Part shown: positions 27,858 through 36,649 of the stretch, one piece after another
Layout: each line of letters starts with the position of its first letter
Numbering within the stretch: position 1 is the stretch's first letter
DNA from: Bacteroidota bacterium
GTDB lineage: Bacteria > Bacteroidota > Bacteroidia > AKYH767-A > 2013-40CM-41-45
DNA: 64,000 bases
Reading direction: 5' to 3'
Assembly (NCBI GenBank): GCA_016720655.1
Contig: JADKKE010000032.1
Location: forward strand, 248,001-312,000
The notes under the pieces: model-generated
What the model saw: only the letters and a program-made list of their open reading frames with translations
Told to the model about the DNA's origin: nothing
The model's database searches: none
Translations under genes and position numbers: made by a program

Positions 27858-29156
27858 TTATTGCCTGTCGTTTCCAGAATCATTTGCACTTACTTTATGC
27901 TCCAAATGCGGGTAAGCATGGCAAATCTTCCACAGTGTGAAATAAATAAACAAATACATGGTAAAATGGATCCACAATCGCATGTATTTGAAAAGAATCG
28001 ATTGCGTAAACAGTTCAGTTTTTTCAAGGAAACTCGGCAGAAACCCGATGAGGCTCAACAGGACTAATAGAAAAATCCAACTTTTTAGTTTTTCTCTGAC
28101 TAAGAGTACAGCAGTCATCAGGGTCACCGGAAAGAGTAACAATATTCCATGGTAAGTGGCTCCTGCGGGAGAAAGTGTGAGAACGGTAATCGAACTTAAG
28201 GCCAATGAAGCTTCTGTAAAATCTGCTTGCCCTTTGTATTTCATCAACAGATATCCGCTTGCGCTAAGTAAGCCAAGCAGAATGCTATATTTAAAAATAG
28301 AATAGGACAGAAGCGAAGGAAATACCGGATTTGGATTTTCAATGTTGTCATAAAGAAAGAGGCGATGGCCCAATGAATTCCAGGATTGAAAGCTGGCCGA
28401 CCAGGCCGATTGTCCTTCTAAATTTCCGTTGAGGTGCTGAAAAAAAACTGTGTTGAAAAAATCTTTGTATGCATGCATCCCTACCAAGAGAACTGTAATA
28501 AGATGAATGAGAAAAAAAACAATTACTGTTGATAGCATTGTCTTCCATTTTCGTTCCGCGAGCAGCGTTGGAAAAAATACCAGGGGAAAATATTTGATTG
28601 CAATACCACTGCCAAGGAAAATTCCCGTACTGCTTGCGGATCTTTTTAACAGAAAAAAGTATGCAGAAAAAAGCATGAACAGGAGAAGCAGGTACATCTG
28701 TCCGAGAAATAAATTATTTACGAGGGCAATTCCACTCAATAAAAGTAGGATGAGGCTGCCGATCATTTGAATTCCTGCAATTCTGCTAATGAGTAATGTA
28801 ATGGGAAGAATTAATAATAGGTTGAACACTAACCAAATGCGTTTTGCAGTCAGAGGGTCAAAACCTGTAAAGGGTACCAGGATCAGGGCAGAAGGAGGAG
28901 GGAAGGGAGAAAATTTTCCGCGTTCTGTCAAGCCGTGTTGATAGATCTGGTTCTGGAACCAGGAACCGTGATAGAGACTGTCAACATTCTCATTATTAGC
29001 GATCAGACTGGCAGAAACAAAATAATTTGGGAAATCACTTTGCATTTTCTTCCATCCCGGCAATACGCCAAGAAACAATGGAAAAAGGCATAAGATGAGC
29101 ACAAATGAAACCGACCACCTGGTGGTTTTTAAAAGCAAATTCTCAACTAATCTCAT
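27858..29156 (-). CDS. GT87 (DUF2029) family polyprenyl-phosphate-sugar glycosyltransferase-like protein
   Basis: From ATG 29156 (MRLVENLLLKTTRWSV) the protein has about 432 residues and ten or so membrane helices. An early periplasmic loop has DFPNYFVSASLIANNENVDSLYH and KFSPFPPPSALILVPFTGFDP, the pattern of the DUF2029/GT87 family that transfers mannose-like sugars from polyprenyl phosphate. An upstream ATG at 29258 would add 34 residues with no resemblance to the family. Its stop is adjacent to the flippase start. With the flippase and methyltransferases it suggests assembly of a modified surface glycolipid. Confidence 0.75.
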   Translation of the reverse strand: MRLVENLLLKTTRWSVSFVLILCLFPLFLGVLPGWKKMQSDFPNYFVSASLIANNENVDSLYHGSWFQNQIYQHGLTERGKFSPFPPPSALILVPFTGFDPLTAKRIWLVFNLLLILPITLLISRIAGIQMIGSLILLLLSGIALVNNLFLGQMYLLLLFMLFSAYFFLLKRSASSTGIFLGSGIAIKYFPLVFFPTLLAERKWKTMLSTVIVFFLIHLITVLLVGMHAYKDFFNTVFFQHLNGNLEGQSAWSASFQSWNSLGHRLFLYDNIENPNPVFPSLLSYSIFKYSILLGLLSASGYLLMKYKGQADFTEASLALSSITVLTLSPAGATYHGILLLFPVTLMTAVLLVREKLKSWIFLLVLLSLIGFLPSFLEKTELFTQSILFKYMRLWIHFTMYLFIYFTLWKICHAYPHLEHKVSANDSGNDRQ

Positions 29157-29311
29157 TTCAAAACAAAGGAATGAATATTTACTAAATTCGCACTCTGATT
29201 CATGTACAAGGTTTTCAATAAGTTTAAATTTCTTAAGAAAAGCTAAACCTTCACGCACTGAATCCAGTATGCGTACCTCCTGATTTATCCTCTAATATTT
29301 CAAATAAAGAA

Positions 29312-30490
29312 ATGGCTACAGATCGTTACAAACACCACGATTATTATCTCGTTGATGAATGACTCACTGAAGAACATATTCTCATCCGTAATAGTGTACG
29401 TGAATGGGTAAAAAAGGAAGTATCGCCCATCGTTGAAGATGCATGTCAGAAAGCAACATTTCCAAAACAATGGATCAAAGGCCTGGCAGAAATCGGAGCT
29501 TTCGGACCTTATATTCCTGTAGAATATGGTGGAGGCGGTCTGGATCAAATAGCGTATGGACTGATTATGATGGAACTGGAGCGCGGAGATTCCGGTTTGA
29601 GATCTACTGCTTCTGTACAAAGTTCCCTGGTGATGTATCCGATCTATACCTATGGGAGTGAAGAGCAGCGAAAAAAATATCTCCCAAAACTCGCATCGGG
29701 TGAATGGATGGGTTGTTTCGGACTTACCGAGCCGGATCATGGATCAAATCCGAACGGAATGATTTCCAACATCAAAGATAAAGGCGATCATTTTCTCTTG
29801 AACGGTGCAAAAATGTGGATTTCAAATGCACCTTTTGCAGATATCGCAGTGGTGTGGGCGAAAGATGAAGCAGGTGTTATTCGGGGAATGATTGTGGAAC
29901 GGGGAATGCCCGGTTTTACAACTCCGGAAACCCACGGTAAATGGTCCCTGAGAGCAAGTGCCACAGGCGAACTTGTTTTTGATAATGTAAAAGTGCCTAA
30001 AGAAAATATTCTCCCTAATGTGAAAGGCCTCAAAGGTCCTCTCGGCTGCTTAAATTCTGCCCGATACGGAATAAGCTGGGGAGTAATTGGTGCAGCACTT
30101 GATTGTTACGATTCAGCATTGCGTTATTCTCAGGAACGGGTTCAGTTTGGTAAACCGATTGGTGGATTCCAGCTCACTCAGAAAAAGCTTGCTGAAATGA
30201 TTACTGAAATTACTAAAGCACAATTACTCACCTGGAGACTCGGTGTTTTGAAAAGTGAAAATCGTGCCACACCTGCACAGATCTCAATGGCAAAAAGAAA
30301 CAATGTGAATATGGCTTTACAAATTGCACGCGAAGCCAGACAAATCCATGGTGGAATGGGTATCACCGGTGAATTTCCTATCATGCGTCACATGATGAAT
30401 CTTGAATCGGTAATTACTTACGAAGGAACACACGATATTCATCTTCTCATTACCGGACTCGACGTCACCGGTTTTAATGCATTCGAATAA
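29312..30490 (+). pseudogene. Acyl-CoA dehydrogenase with an in-frame TGA at codon 17
   Basis: Reading from ATG 29312 gives MATDRYKHHDYYLVDE, then TGA (29360-29362), then LTEEHILIRNSVREWVKKEVSP in the same frame, running to 30490 (392 codons). The body is a full acyl-CoA dehydrogenase of the glutaryl-CoA-like group: YGGGGLDQIAYGLIMMELERGDSGLRS, MGCFGLTEPDHGSNP, the FAD/substrate region, IHGGMGITGEFPIMRHMMN and VITYEGTHDIH with the catalytic glutamate. Relatives have a leucine codon where the TGA lies, so TTA to TGA is a one-base change. No good start exists just after the stop. It is either a nonsense mutation or a base error. Confidence 0.85.
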
Positions 30491-30685
30491 TCACGAAAAT
30501 AATTTCTGTTTTTTTAATTAATAACTATCCAATAGTTAATTCGTGGTCTTGCTCTCAATTTCATCACTGAAGATGAGTTGTTGTATGTTGCAACATGCTT
30601 TCCTTAGTGTTGTAATTATTTTGTAGATTTTTTTCTAATAAATGAATTCAAGAATATTAACTAAGCAGATATTTCGTCTTGGTTT
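30491..30685. other. Intergenic spacer without recognisable gene
   Basis: AT-rich spacer between the acyl-CoA dehydrogenase and the heptad arrays. I see no ORF with protein-like composition, no clear terminator hairpin and no RNA gene. Confidence 0.6.
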
Positions 30686-30784
30686 CAATCTTCAATCAAC
30701 AATCTAAAATCCACAATTCAAAATCCGCAATTCAAAAATTCGTTCACCCACAACTCTTCATCCTTCACCCATCACTCTGCATCG
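30686..30784 (+). repeat. Two consecutive heptad arrays (CAATCTT/CAATTCA type, then TTCACCC/ATCACTC type)
   Basis: From 30686 the sequence steps by 7: CAATCTT, CAATCAA, CAATCTA, AAATCCA, CAATTCA, AAATCCG, CAATTCA, AAAATTC (to 30741). After one base a second series follows: TTCACCC, ACAACTC, TTCATCC, TTCACCC, ATCACTC, TGCATCG (30743-30784). It lies about 70 bp upstream of recJ. Confidence 0.9.
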
Positions 30785-30857
30785 TTGAAGATATTTTAAT
30801 ATATGAGGATCGGTATCCCGTCAATTTAGTTACCTTGCGATTCATTTTTTCGAGGTA

Positions 30858-32582
30858 ATGGTGGATGTAGAAATTAGAGATAAGCGTTGGGCTCTGAAAC
30901 CCAAAGGAGAACAAGCGTTGGTGCAATCCCTGGCGAAGGAGCTGAATATTAGCTCTACCCTGGCGAATCTCCTGGTACAACGTGGTATTTCTTCGTTCGA
31001 TGAAGCCAAAACTTTTTTTCGTCCAAAACTGAGCGACTTGCATGATCCATTTCTGATGAAGGATATGGACAAGGCGATTGATCGCATTGAAAATGCATTG
31101 AAACAAAATGAAAAAATCATGGTCTATGGCGACTATGATGTGGATGGTACAACAGCTGTAGCTCTCGTTTATTCTTTCTTCAAGACTTTTTATAATGATC
31201 TGGATTATTACCTGCCGGATCGTTACAAAGAAGGATACGGAATTTCATTTGCCGGAATCGATCACGCCAAGGCAAACGGTTTCACACTAATCATCGCTCT
31301 TGATTGTGGAATCAAAGCAAATGATAAAGTTATTTATGCAAAGGAACGCGGAATCGATTTTGTTATCTGTGATCACCACCGTCCGGGAGAATTTCTTCCC
31401 GAAGCTTCTGCTGTTCTTGACCCCAAACGCGACGACGATACTTATCCTTTCAAGGAATTATCGGGTTGTGGTATCGGGTTCAAACTGATCCAGGCATATG
31501 CACAACGTCACAAAGTTCCATTTGAACAAATAGAAGTTTTTCTTGATCTCGTTGCGGTAAGTACTGCGGCGGATATCGTTCCGATTGTCGGGGAAAACAG
31601 AGTGCTTGTGTATCACGGACTGCAATGGCTGAACAAAAATCCGCGGCCTGGCATTAAAGCAATTCTGGAATTGGCACAGGTTAAAAGAGAACTTACTGTC
31701 AATGATATTGTTTTCATTATCGGTCCACGAATCAATGCTGCCGGTCGTATTCAGGATGCCCGGCAGGCAGTAGATCTGCTCATCTCCGCGAATGCTGCTC
31801 AGGCATTGTTCGAAGGAAAAAATATCGACGAAAAAAATTCGGAGCGACGGAGTCTGGATCTGAATATCACCGAACAAGCACTTCAGATCATACAGGAAGA
31901 TTCTTTGTTTGCTAAACGTAAATCAACAGTACTCTTTCATCCGGAATGGCACAAAGGTGTGATCGGGATTGTTGCATCAAGACTGACCGAGAAATATTAC
32001 CGACCCACAATCATTCTTACGGAATCCAATGGACTTGCGACAGGGTCTGCCCGTTCAGTGAAGGATTTTGATATTTACAATGCGATTGAATCCTGCAGTG
32101 ATTTGCTCGAACAGTTTGGAGGACATATGTATGCTGCCGGACTTACTCTCAAATTGGAAAATCTGGAAAAATTCTCTGAGCGTTTTGAAGAAATTGTAGC
32201 AGCAACCATCGATGAAAAATCATTGATTCAGGAAATTGAAATTGATTCAGTCCTGAAACTCACAGAAATTTCAACTTCATTTTTCAGTGTGCTCAAACAA
32301 TTTGCTCCTTTTGGTCCCGGAAATATGAGCCCTGTTTTTAAAACCGAGAATGTACGCGATACAGGCCTGTCAAGAATCGTTGGGAATAATCATCTAAAAT
32401 TGAATCTCGCCGAAGACGAAACCACACGATTCGGCCTCGATGGAATTGCTTTTCAAATGGGACAATATTATCCTTTCATCTCACGACGGATTCCTTTCGA
32501 TATCTGTTATACTCTGGAAGAAAACACCTTCAACGGAAAAACTAACATTCAAATGAATGTTAAAGATATCCGGATGAAGTAA
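30858..32582 (+). CDS. recJ: Single-stranded-DNA-specific exonuclease RecJ
   Basis: The 574-residue protein is the normal length for RecJ. The DHH phosphoesterase motifs are visible: MVYGDYDVDGTTAVALVYSF (about 95-114), ALDCGIKAND, VICDHHRPGE (the DHH motif), and KGVIGIVASRLTEKYYRPTI with the GSARSVKDFDIY signature of the DHHA1 domain near residue 395. The C-terminal OB-fold follows. RecJ degrades single-stranded DNA 5' to 3' in recombination and mismatch repair. The gene stands alone between two spacer regions with heptad arrays. Confidence 0.95.
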   Translation: MVDVEIRDKRWALKPKGEQALVQSLAKELNISSTLANLLVQRGISSFDEAKTFFRPKLSDLHDPFLMKDMDKAIDRIENALKQNEKIMVYGDYDVDGTTAVALVYSFFKTFYNDLDYYLPDRYKEGYGISFAGIDHAKANGFTLIIALDCGIKANDKVIYAKERGIDFVICDHHRPGEFLPEASAVLDPKRDDDTYPFKELSGCGIGFKLIQAYAQRHKVPFEQIEVFLDLVAVSTAADIVPIVGENRVLVYHGLQWLNKNPRPGIKAILELAQVKRELTVNDIVFIIGPRINAAGRIQDARQAVDLLISANAAQALFEGKNIDEKNSERRSLDLNITEQALQIIQEDSLFAKRKSTVLFHPEWHKGVIGIVASRLTEKYYRPTIILTESNGLATGSARSVKDFDIYNAIESCSDLLEQFGGHMYAAGLTLKLENLEKFSERFEEIVAATIDEKSLIQEIEIDSVLKLTEISTSFFSVLKQFAPFGPGNMSPVFKTENVRDTGLSRIVGNNHLKLNLAEDETTRFGLDGIAFQMGQYYPFISRRIPFDICYTLEENTFNGKTNIQMNVKDIRMK

Positions 32583-32604
32583 TTTTTTCATTCCCCTCCC
32601 GGTA

Positions 32605-32639
32605 GAAATTAGAAAATAGAAATTAGAATTTAGAGTTCT
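32605..32639 (+). repeat. Short heptad array GAAATTA/GAATTTA
   Basis: Five consecutive 7-base units: GAAATTA, GAAAATA, GAAATTA, GAATTTA, GAGTTCT, starting 22 bp after the recJ stop. It is the left-oriented partner of the ACCAACC array at 32701. Confidence 0.85.
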
Positions 32640-32700
32640 GGATTCCATGTTCCCTATGAAGGCATTTAAATTCCTCCCTCATTTTATAAAGTATTCCCCT

Positions 32701-32756
32701 ACCAACCACCAACCACCAACCACCAATCACCAACCACTAACCACTAACCACCAATT
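32701..32756 (+). repeat. Heptad array ACCAACC/ACTAACC, eight units
   Basis: Exactly eight 7-base units: ACCAACC three times, ACCAATC, ACCAACC, ACTAACC twice, ACCAATT. It ends one base before the stop codon of the convergent holin-like gene (32758). The same unit family recurs at 49815 and 62848. Confidence 0.95.
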
Positions 32757-32757
32757 C

Positions 32758-33105
32758 CTATTCCCTCTCCTTCTTATTAAACGAACTAAACACCGAAGTA
32801 ATCAGTGATAAAATAATACTGAAAAACAAGGCTGTCCAGAAACCATCAACCGAAAATCCATCCACAACCTTATCGACCAGCAAAATCATGGCTGCGTTGA
32901 TTACGAGCAGGAAGAGCCCCAGTGAAAGTACAGTGATTGGAATGGTGAGAAAAACCAGGACGGGTTTAATGACGGCATTGAGAAGAGAAAGGACAGCAGC
33001 TACTATCAAGGCTGTTAAAGCACCGTCGATATGCACCCCGGGAAGTAAAAATGAGGTTACGATCACCGCTAATGCACTCATGACCAATCGTCCTAAAAAT
33101 TCCAT
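32758..33105 (-). CDS. Phage-holin-family (DUF360/YvlD-like) small membrane protein
   Basis: The 115-residue protein has four hydrophobic helices: MEFLGRLVMSALAVIVTSFLLPGV, ALTALIVAAVLSLLNAVIKPVLVFLTIPITVL, SLGLFLLVINAAMILLVDKVV and FWTALFFSIILSLITSVFSSF. The LNAVIKPVLVFLTIPITVLSLGLFLLVINAAMI pattern is typical of the YvlD-like "phage holin family" membrane proteins, which are chromosomal and mostly uncharacterised. It is flanked by an array at its 3' end and is divergent from gdhA. No phage genes are nearby. Confidence 0.85.
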   Translation of the reverse strand: MEFLGRLVMSALAVIVTSFLLPGVHIDGALTALIVAAVLSLLNAVIKPVLVFLTIPITVLSLGLFLLVINAAMILLVDKVVDGFSVDGFWTALFFSIILSLITSVFSSFNKKERE

Positions 33106-33238
33106 TGTAAAATTTTTGTTGAAAATACTGAGAGTTCATCATTTTTCCCCTATTCGAACGTTAAAAATTTGTCTTTCTGAAATGCGATTTTAAGAGGAAA
33201 TCTTAAGTAAATTTACCGCATTCTTTAAAAACGCTAGT

Positions 33239-34663
33239 ATGAGCAACGATATTGAAAATGGCCGGAAGTTTTATGATGGGGTGCTTTCTTCTTTCGATAA
33301 AGCCGCAGCATTCACTGATTTTGAGCCGGGATTACTGAATCAGATCAAGATCTGTAACAGTATTTATAAATTTTATTTTCCACTGGAAGTGGATGGCAAA
33401 CTGGAAGTTATTGAAGGCATTCGTGTCCAACACAGCCATCACAGCACGCCAACCAAAGGGGGTATCCGCTACAGTGAATTCGTAAACGAGGATGAAGTGA
33501 AAGCACTTGCAACACTCATGACGTTCAAATGTGCCGTTGTCGATCTTCCTTTTGGTGGTGCAAAAGGTGGCATTAAAGTCAATCCAAAAAAATACACCGA
33601 TCGGCAGTTGGAGCGAATCACACGACGTTATACAACAGAATTGATTAAGAAAAGCATGATCGGAGCTGCGATCGATGTACCTGCCCCTGATTATGGCAGT
33701 GGCTCTCGTGAAATGGCTTGGATTGCAGATACCTACGCAACTTTTAAATACGATGATCTGAATGCGATGGGTTGCGTTACAGGAAAACCACTCGGACAAG
33801 GTGGAATACATGGGCGCACGGAAGCAACCGGACAAGGATTATACTTCGGACTTCGCGAGGCATTGAACAATTCTGAAGACATGAAGGAAATTGGCCTCAG
33901 TCCTGGTATTGAAGGGAAACGCATCATCGTTCAGGGCTTGGGAAATGTGGGATATTACGCTGCTAAATTCTGTTCAGAAGGAGGCGGTATCATTGTCGGA
34001 ATTGCCGAATATGAAGGCGGTATCTACAATGCAAATGGTCTTGATGTCGAAGAAGTTTTCAAACACCGCAAAGCAACGAAGTCTATACTGAATTATCCCG
34101 GAGCTAAAAATTACACCAATTCTCTGGAGCTCCTGGAAGCGGATTGTGATATTTTAATTCCTGCTGCCCTCGAAAATCAGATTACAAAAGACAATGCACC
34201 ACGGTTGAAAGCCAAAATTATTGCTGAAGGTGCCAATGGTCCGGTCACCCAGAATGCCGAACAAATCCTTCTGCAGAATAAAGTGATGATCATCCCCGAT
34301 CTATTCCTCAATGCAGGTGGCGTAACAGTTTCTTATTTCGAATGGCTGAAAAATCTTTCGCACGTACATTTTGGTCGTATGGAGAAACGTTTCCAGGAAA
34401 TGTCAAACAATGAACTCGTTGGTGCTGTCGAAAAAATCACAGGAAAAAACCTGGATGCGAAACAACGTAAAGTTCTGACTCACGGTGCCGATGAAATCGA
34501 TATTGTGCGTTCCGGCCTGGAAGAAACAATGATTCATGCATACAATGATATCCGCGAAATTCGCCGACAAGATACACGCATTACAGATCTGAGAACTGCC
34601 GCATTCGTTTGTGGTATTCGTAAACTCGGAGTTGCATACCAGAATCTCGGGATCTTTCCATAA
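33239..34663 (+). CDS. gdhA: Glu/Leu/Phe/Val-type amino acid dehydrogenase (glutamate dehydrogenase)
   Basis: The 474-residue protein has the amino-acid-dehydrogenase signature with the catalytic lysine in PFGGAKGGIKVNPKK, the VPAPDYGSGSREMAWI substrate loop, the dinucleotide-binding motif VQGLGNVGYYAAKFC, and PAALENQITKDNAPRLKAKIIAEGANGP. It interconverts glutamate and 2-oxoglutarate with NAD(P). I infer glutamate specificity from overall similarity to Bacteroidota glutamate dehydrogenases. The gene is followed by a strong bidirectional terminator shared with queA. Confidence 0.88.
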   Translation: MSNDIENGRKFYDGVLSSFDKAAAFTDFEPGLLNQIKICNSIYKFYFPLEVDGKLEVIEGIRVQHSHHSTPTKGGIRYSEFVNEDEVKALATLMTFKCAVVDLPFGGAKGGIKVNPKKYTDRQLERITRRYTTELIKKSMIGAAIDVPAPDYGSGSREMAWIADTYATFKYDDLNAMGCVTGKPLGQGGIHGRTEATGQGLYFGLREALNNSEDMKEIGLSPGIEGKRIIVQGLGNVGYYAAKFCSEGGGIIVGIAEYEGGIYNANGLDVEEVFKHRKATKSILNYPGAKNYTNSLELLEADCDILIPAALENQITKDNAPRLKAKIIAEGANGPVTQNAEQILLQNKVMIIPDLFLNAGGVTVSYFEWLKNLSHVHFGRMEKRFQEMSNNELVGAVEKITGKNLDAKQRKVLTHGADEIDIVRSGLEETMIHAYNDIREIRRQDTRITDLRTAAFVCGIRKLGVAYQNLGIFP

Positions 34664-34680
34664 TCAATTTGTGTCAAAAA

Positions 34681-34717
34681 AAAGCGGCGGTCCTTTGATG
34701 GAACCGCCGCTTTTTTT
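34681..34717. terminator. Bidirectional rho-independent terminator
   Basis: An 11-bp stem AAAGCGGCGGT/ACCGCCGCTTT (34681-34691 with 34703-34713) is followed by T on the plus strand and preceded by A, so it can serve gdhA and the convergent queA. Confidence 0.9.
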
Positions 34718-34730
34718 ATTTCTGAGATGT

Positions 34731-35780
34731 TTAGATAATTAGCATAGCATCTCCATAACTATAGAATCTGTATTTTTCTTTGATCGCAACTTTATAAGCG
34801 TGCATCACATGCTCGTAACCTCCGAAACCTGCAACCATCATCAGCAATGTTGATTCCGGCATGTGGAAATTGGTGATCATCGTATTGGCAACACTGAAAT
34901 CGTAAGGAGGAAAAATGAATTTATTTGTCCACCCATCGAAAGGCTTCAATTCACCCTGCGTCGATACTGAAGTTTCAATTCCACGCATCACAGTTGTACC
35001 CACAGCACAAATTCTTTTCTTGGAAGCTTTCGCTTTATTCACGATTTCGCAACATTCTTTTGGAATGATCACTTGCTCGGAATCCATCTTGTGTTTTGTA
35101 AGATCTTCTACTTCAACAGGACGGAAAGTACCGAGACCAACGTGAAGTGTAAGTTCAGCAAAGTGAACACCTTTCAACTCCAATCGCTTCACCAGTGGCA
35201 TACTGAAATGCAAACCTGCCGTTGGTGCAGCAACAGCTCCTTCATTTCTTGCGAAGACTGTTTGGTAACGTTCCACATCTTCCGGTTCAGCTTTGCGTTT
35301 GATATACTTTGGCAAAGGAGTGTTTCCGAGTTGAGTAATGGCCTTTTTGAATTCTTCATAAGGACCATCGAACAGAAAACGCAGTGTACGACCGCGCGAT
35401 GTTGTGTTGTCGATTACTTCAGCAACCAATAAATCGTCATCGCCGAAATAAAGTTTATTACCAATCCGGATTTTTCGTGCAGGATCAACAAGAACATCCC
35501 AGAGACGACTTTCTCGGTTAAGTTCGCGAAGCAAAAAGACTTCAATTTTCGCTCCGGTTTTTTCTTTGTTACCATACAAACGTGCAGGGAAAACACGAGT
35601 ATTATTAACAACCATGACATCTCCTTCGTTGAAATAACCCAGGATGTCTTTGAAGTGTTTGTGTTCAATCTTTCCCGTTTTCCTGTCCAATACCATCAGA
35701 CGAGCATCTTCACGGTTCTTCGCCGGATGTGTGGCAATTAGGCCTTCGGGAATAGTAATTTTAAACTGGGATAATTTCAT
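34731..35780 (-). CDS. queA: S-adenosylmethionine:tRNA ribosyltransferase-isomerase
   Basis: The 349-residue protein has QueA motifs throughout: IATHPAKNREDARLMVLDR, NTRVFPARLYG, YQTVFARNEGAVAAPTAGLHFS, HVGLGTFRPVEVEDL and NFHMPESTLLMMVAGFGG. It transfers the ribose of SAM to 7-aminomethyl-deazaguanine in tRNA to make epoxyqueuosine. A promoter-like element lies 45 bp upstream. truB lies 114 bp upstream on the same strand, matching the Bacteroidota arrangement ftsX-DUF3098-uppP-truB-queA. Confidence 0.95.
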   Translation of the reverse strand: MKLSQFKITIPEGLIATHPAKNREDARLMVLDRKTGKIEHKHFKDILGYFNEGDVMVVNNTRVFPARLYGNKEKTGAKIEVFLLRELNRESRLWDVLVDPARKIRIGNKLYFGDDDLLVAEVIDNTTSRGRTLRFLFDGPYEEFKKAITQLGNTPLPKYIKRKAEPEDVERYQTVFARNEGAVAAPTAGLHFSMPLVKRLELKGVHFAELTLHVGLGTFRPVEVEDLTKHKMDSEQVIIPKECCEIVNKAKASKKRICAVGTTVMRGIETSVSTQGELKPFDGWTNKFIFPPYDFSVANTMITNFHMPESTLLMMVAGFGGYEHVMHAYKVAIKEKYRFYSYGDAMLII

Positions 35781-35824
35781 TTTGGTCTGATATGTAAAAC
35801 CCTCTGGAAATCAAATAGGGGCGG

Positions 35825-35856
35825 CAAAGATAATATACCGCTACCCCCCTTGTAAA
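35825..35856 (-). promoter_or_regulatory. Bacteroidota-type promoter for queA
   Basis: The minus strand reads TATCTTTG at 35825-35832 (consensus TAnnTTTG), with TTTA 20 bp upstream (35853-35856) as a near match to the -33 element. It is placed 45 bp before the queA ATG. Confidence 0.55.
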
Positions 35857-35893
35857 GGGTTTGTGAATAAATATTTTCAGGTGCAATAAATGA

Positions 35894-36637
35894 TTAAAGT
35901 ACCTGATTATCAGTTATTTGTCTTGCGAAAAGTAATGGATCGAGTGCATCTTCCAATTTATACTCACCAATACGGGTCCTGCAAAGCGCCGAAAGGTAGG
36001 CTCCGGTACACAGAACTTCTCCGAAATCATAGGCAAGTGTTCGAATGTATGTTCCCTTCGTGCAAACAACACGAAAATCAATAGAGGGAAGTTCGATCCG
36101 GGTGATTTCAAATGCTTTGATTTCAATCTCCTTGGGTTTGATTTCCACTTCTTTACCTTGTCTGGCGAGTTGATAAGCTCGCTTCCCGCCAACCTTTACT
36201 GCCGAATGTGCAGGTGGTGTTTGCATCTGTTTTCCAAGAAAATTTTGAGCTGCAGAATGGATCGCATCGGTTTCCGGCATTTGAACATTATTCCTCGGAA
36301 TTACGATCGATTCCAGATCATGAGAGTCAGTGTTGCCACCTAAAACAATCGTGCCCGTATATTCCTTTTCTGCATCCTGGATGTCAGAAATCTTTTTCGT
36401 GTATGCTCCGGTACATAAAATCAACAATCCTGTTGCAAGCGGATCTAAAGTGCCGGCATGTCCGATCTTCAATTTCCGGATTTCACTTTCACCGGAATGA
36501 AAACTCTTGTAATACGCTGATAAGGCACCCTTCAACTTGCGGACAACATCAAAGGATGTCCATTTGTAAGGTTTGTTGATGAGGAACACTTGTCCGCTGA
36601 TCAGTTGATTTGCATCCTCAAAAAAATCCACAGCCAT
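35894..36637 (-). CDS. truB: tRNA pseudouridine-55 synthase
   Basis: The 247-residue protein has the TruB N-terminal motif FLINKPYKWTSFDVVRKLKG and the catalytic-aspartate motif IGHAGTLDPLATGLLI (Asp near residue 66). Further motifs are YTGTIVLGGNTDSHD, PPAHSAVKVGGKRAYQLARQG and VVCTKGTYIRTLAYDFGE. It makes pseudouridine 55 in the T arm of tRNA. The short C terminus lacks a PUA domain, as is usual in this group. It follows uppP by 12 bp and is probably co-transcribed. Confidence 0.95.
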   Translation of the reverse strand: MAVDFFEDANQLISGQVFLINKPYKWTSFDVVRKLKGALSAYYKSFHSGESEIRKLKIGHAGTLDPLATGLLILCTGAYTKKISDIQDAEKEYTGTIVLGGNTDSHDLESIVIPRNNVQMPETDAIHSAAQNFLGKQMQTPPAHSAVKVGGKRAYQLARQGKEVEIKPKEIEIKAFEITRIELPSIDFRVVCTKGTYIRTLAYDFGEVLCTGAYLSALCRTRIGEYKLEDALDPLLFARQITDNQVL

Positions 36638-36649
36638 CTTAGGGTTCGT

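Noticed and set aside
29360..29362. Selenocysteine or reassigned TGA
   Set aside because: The aligned position is leucine, no SECIS-like structure follows, and TGA is used as a normal stop elsewhere in the window.
32758..33105. Prophage indicated by a 'phage holin family' protein
   Set aside because: This is the chromosomal YvlD-like family; no phage genes surround it.
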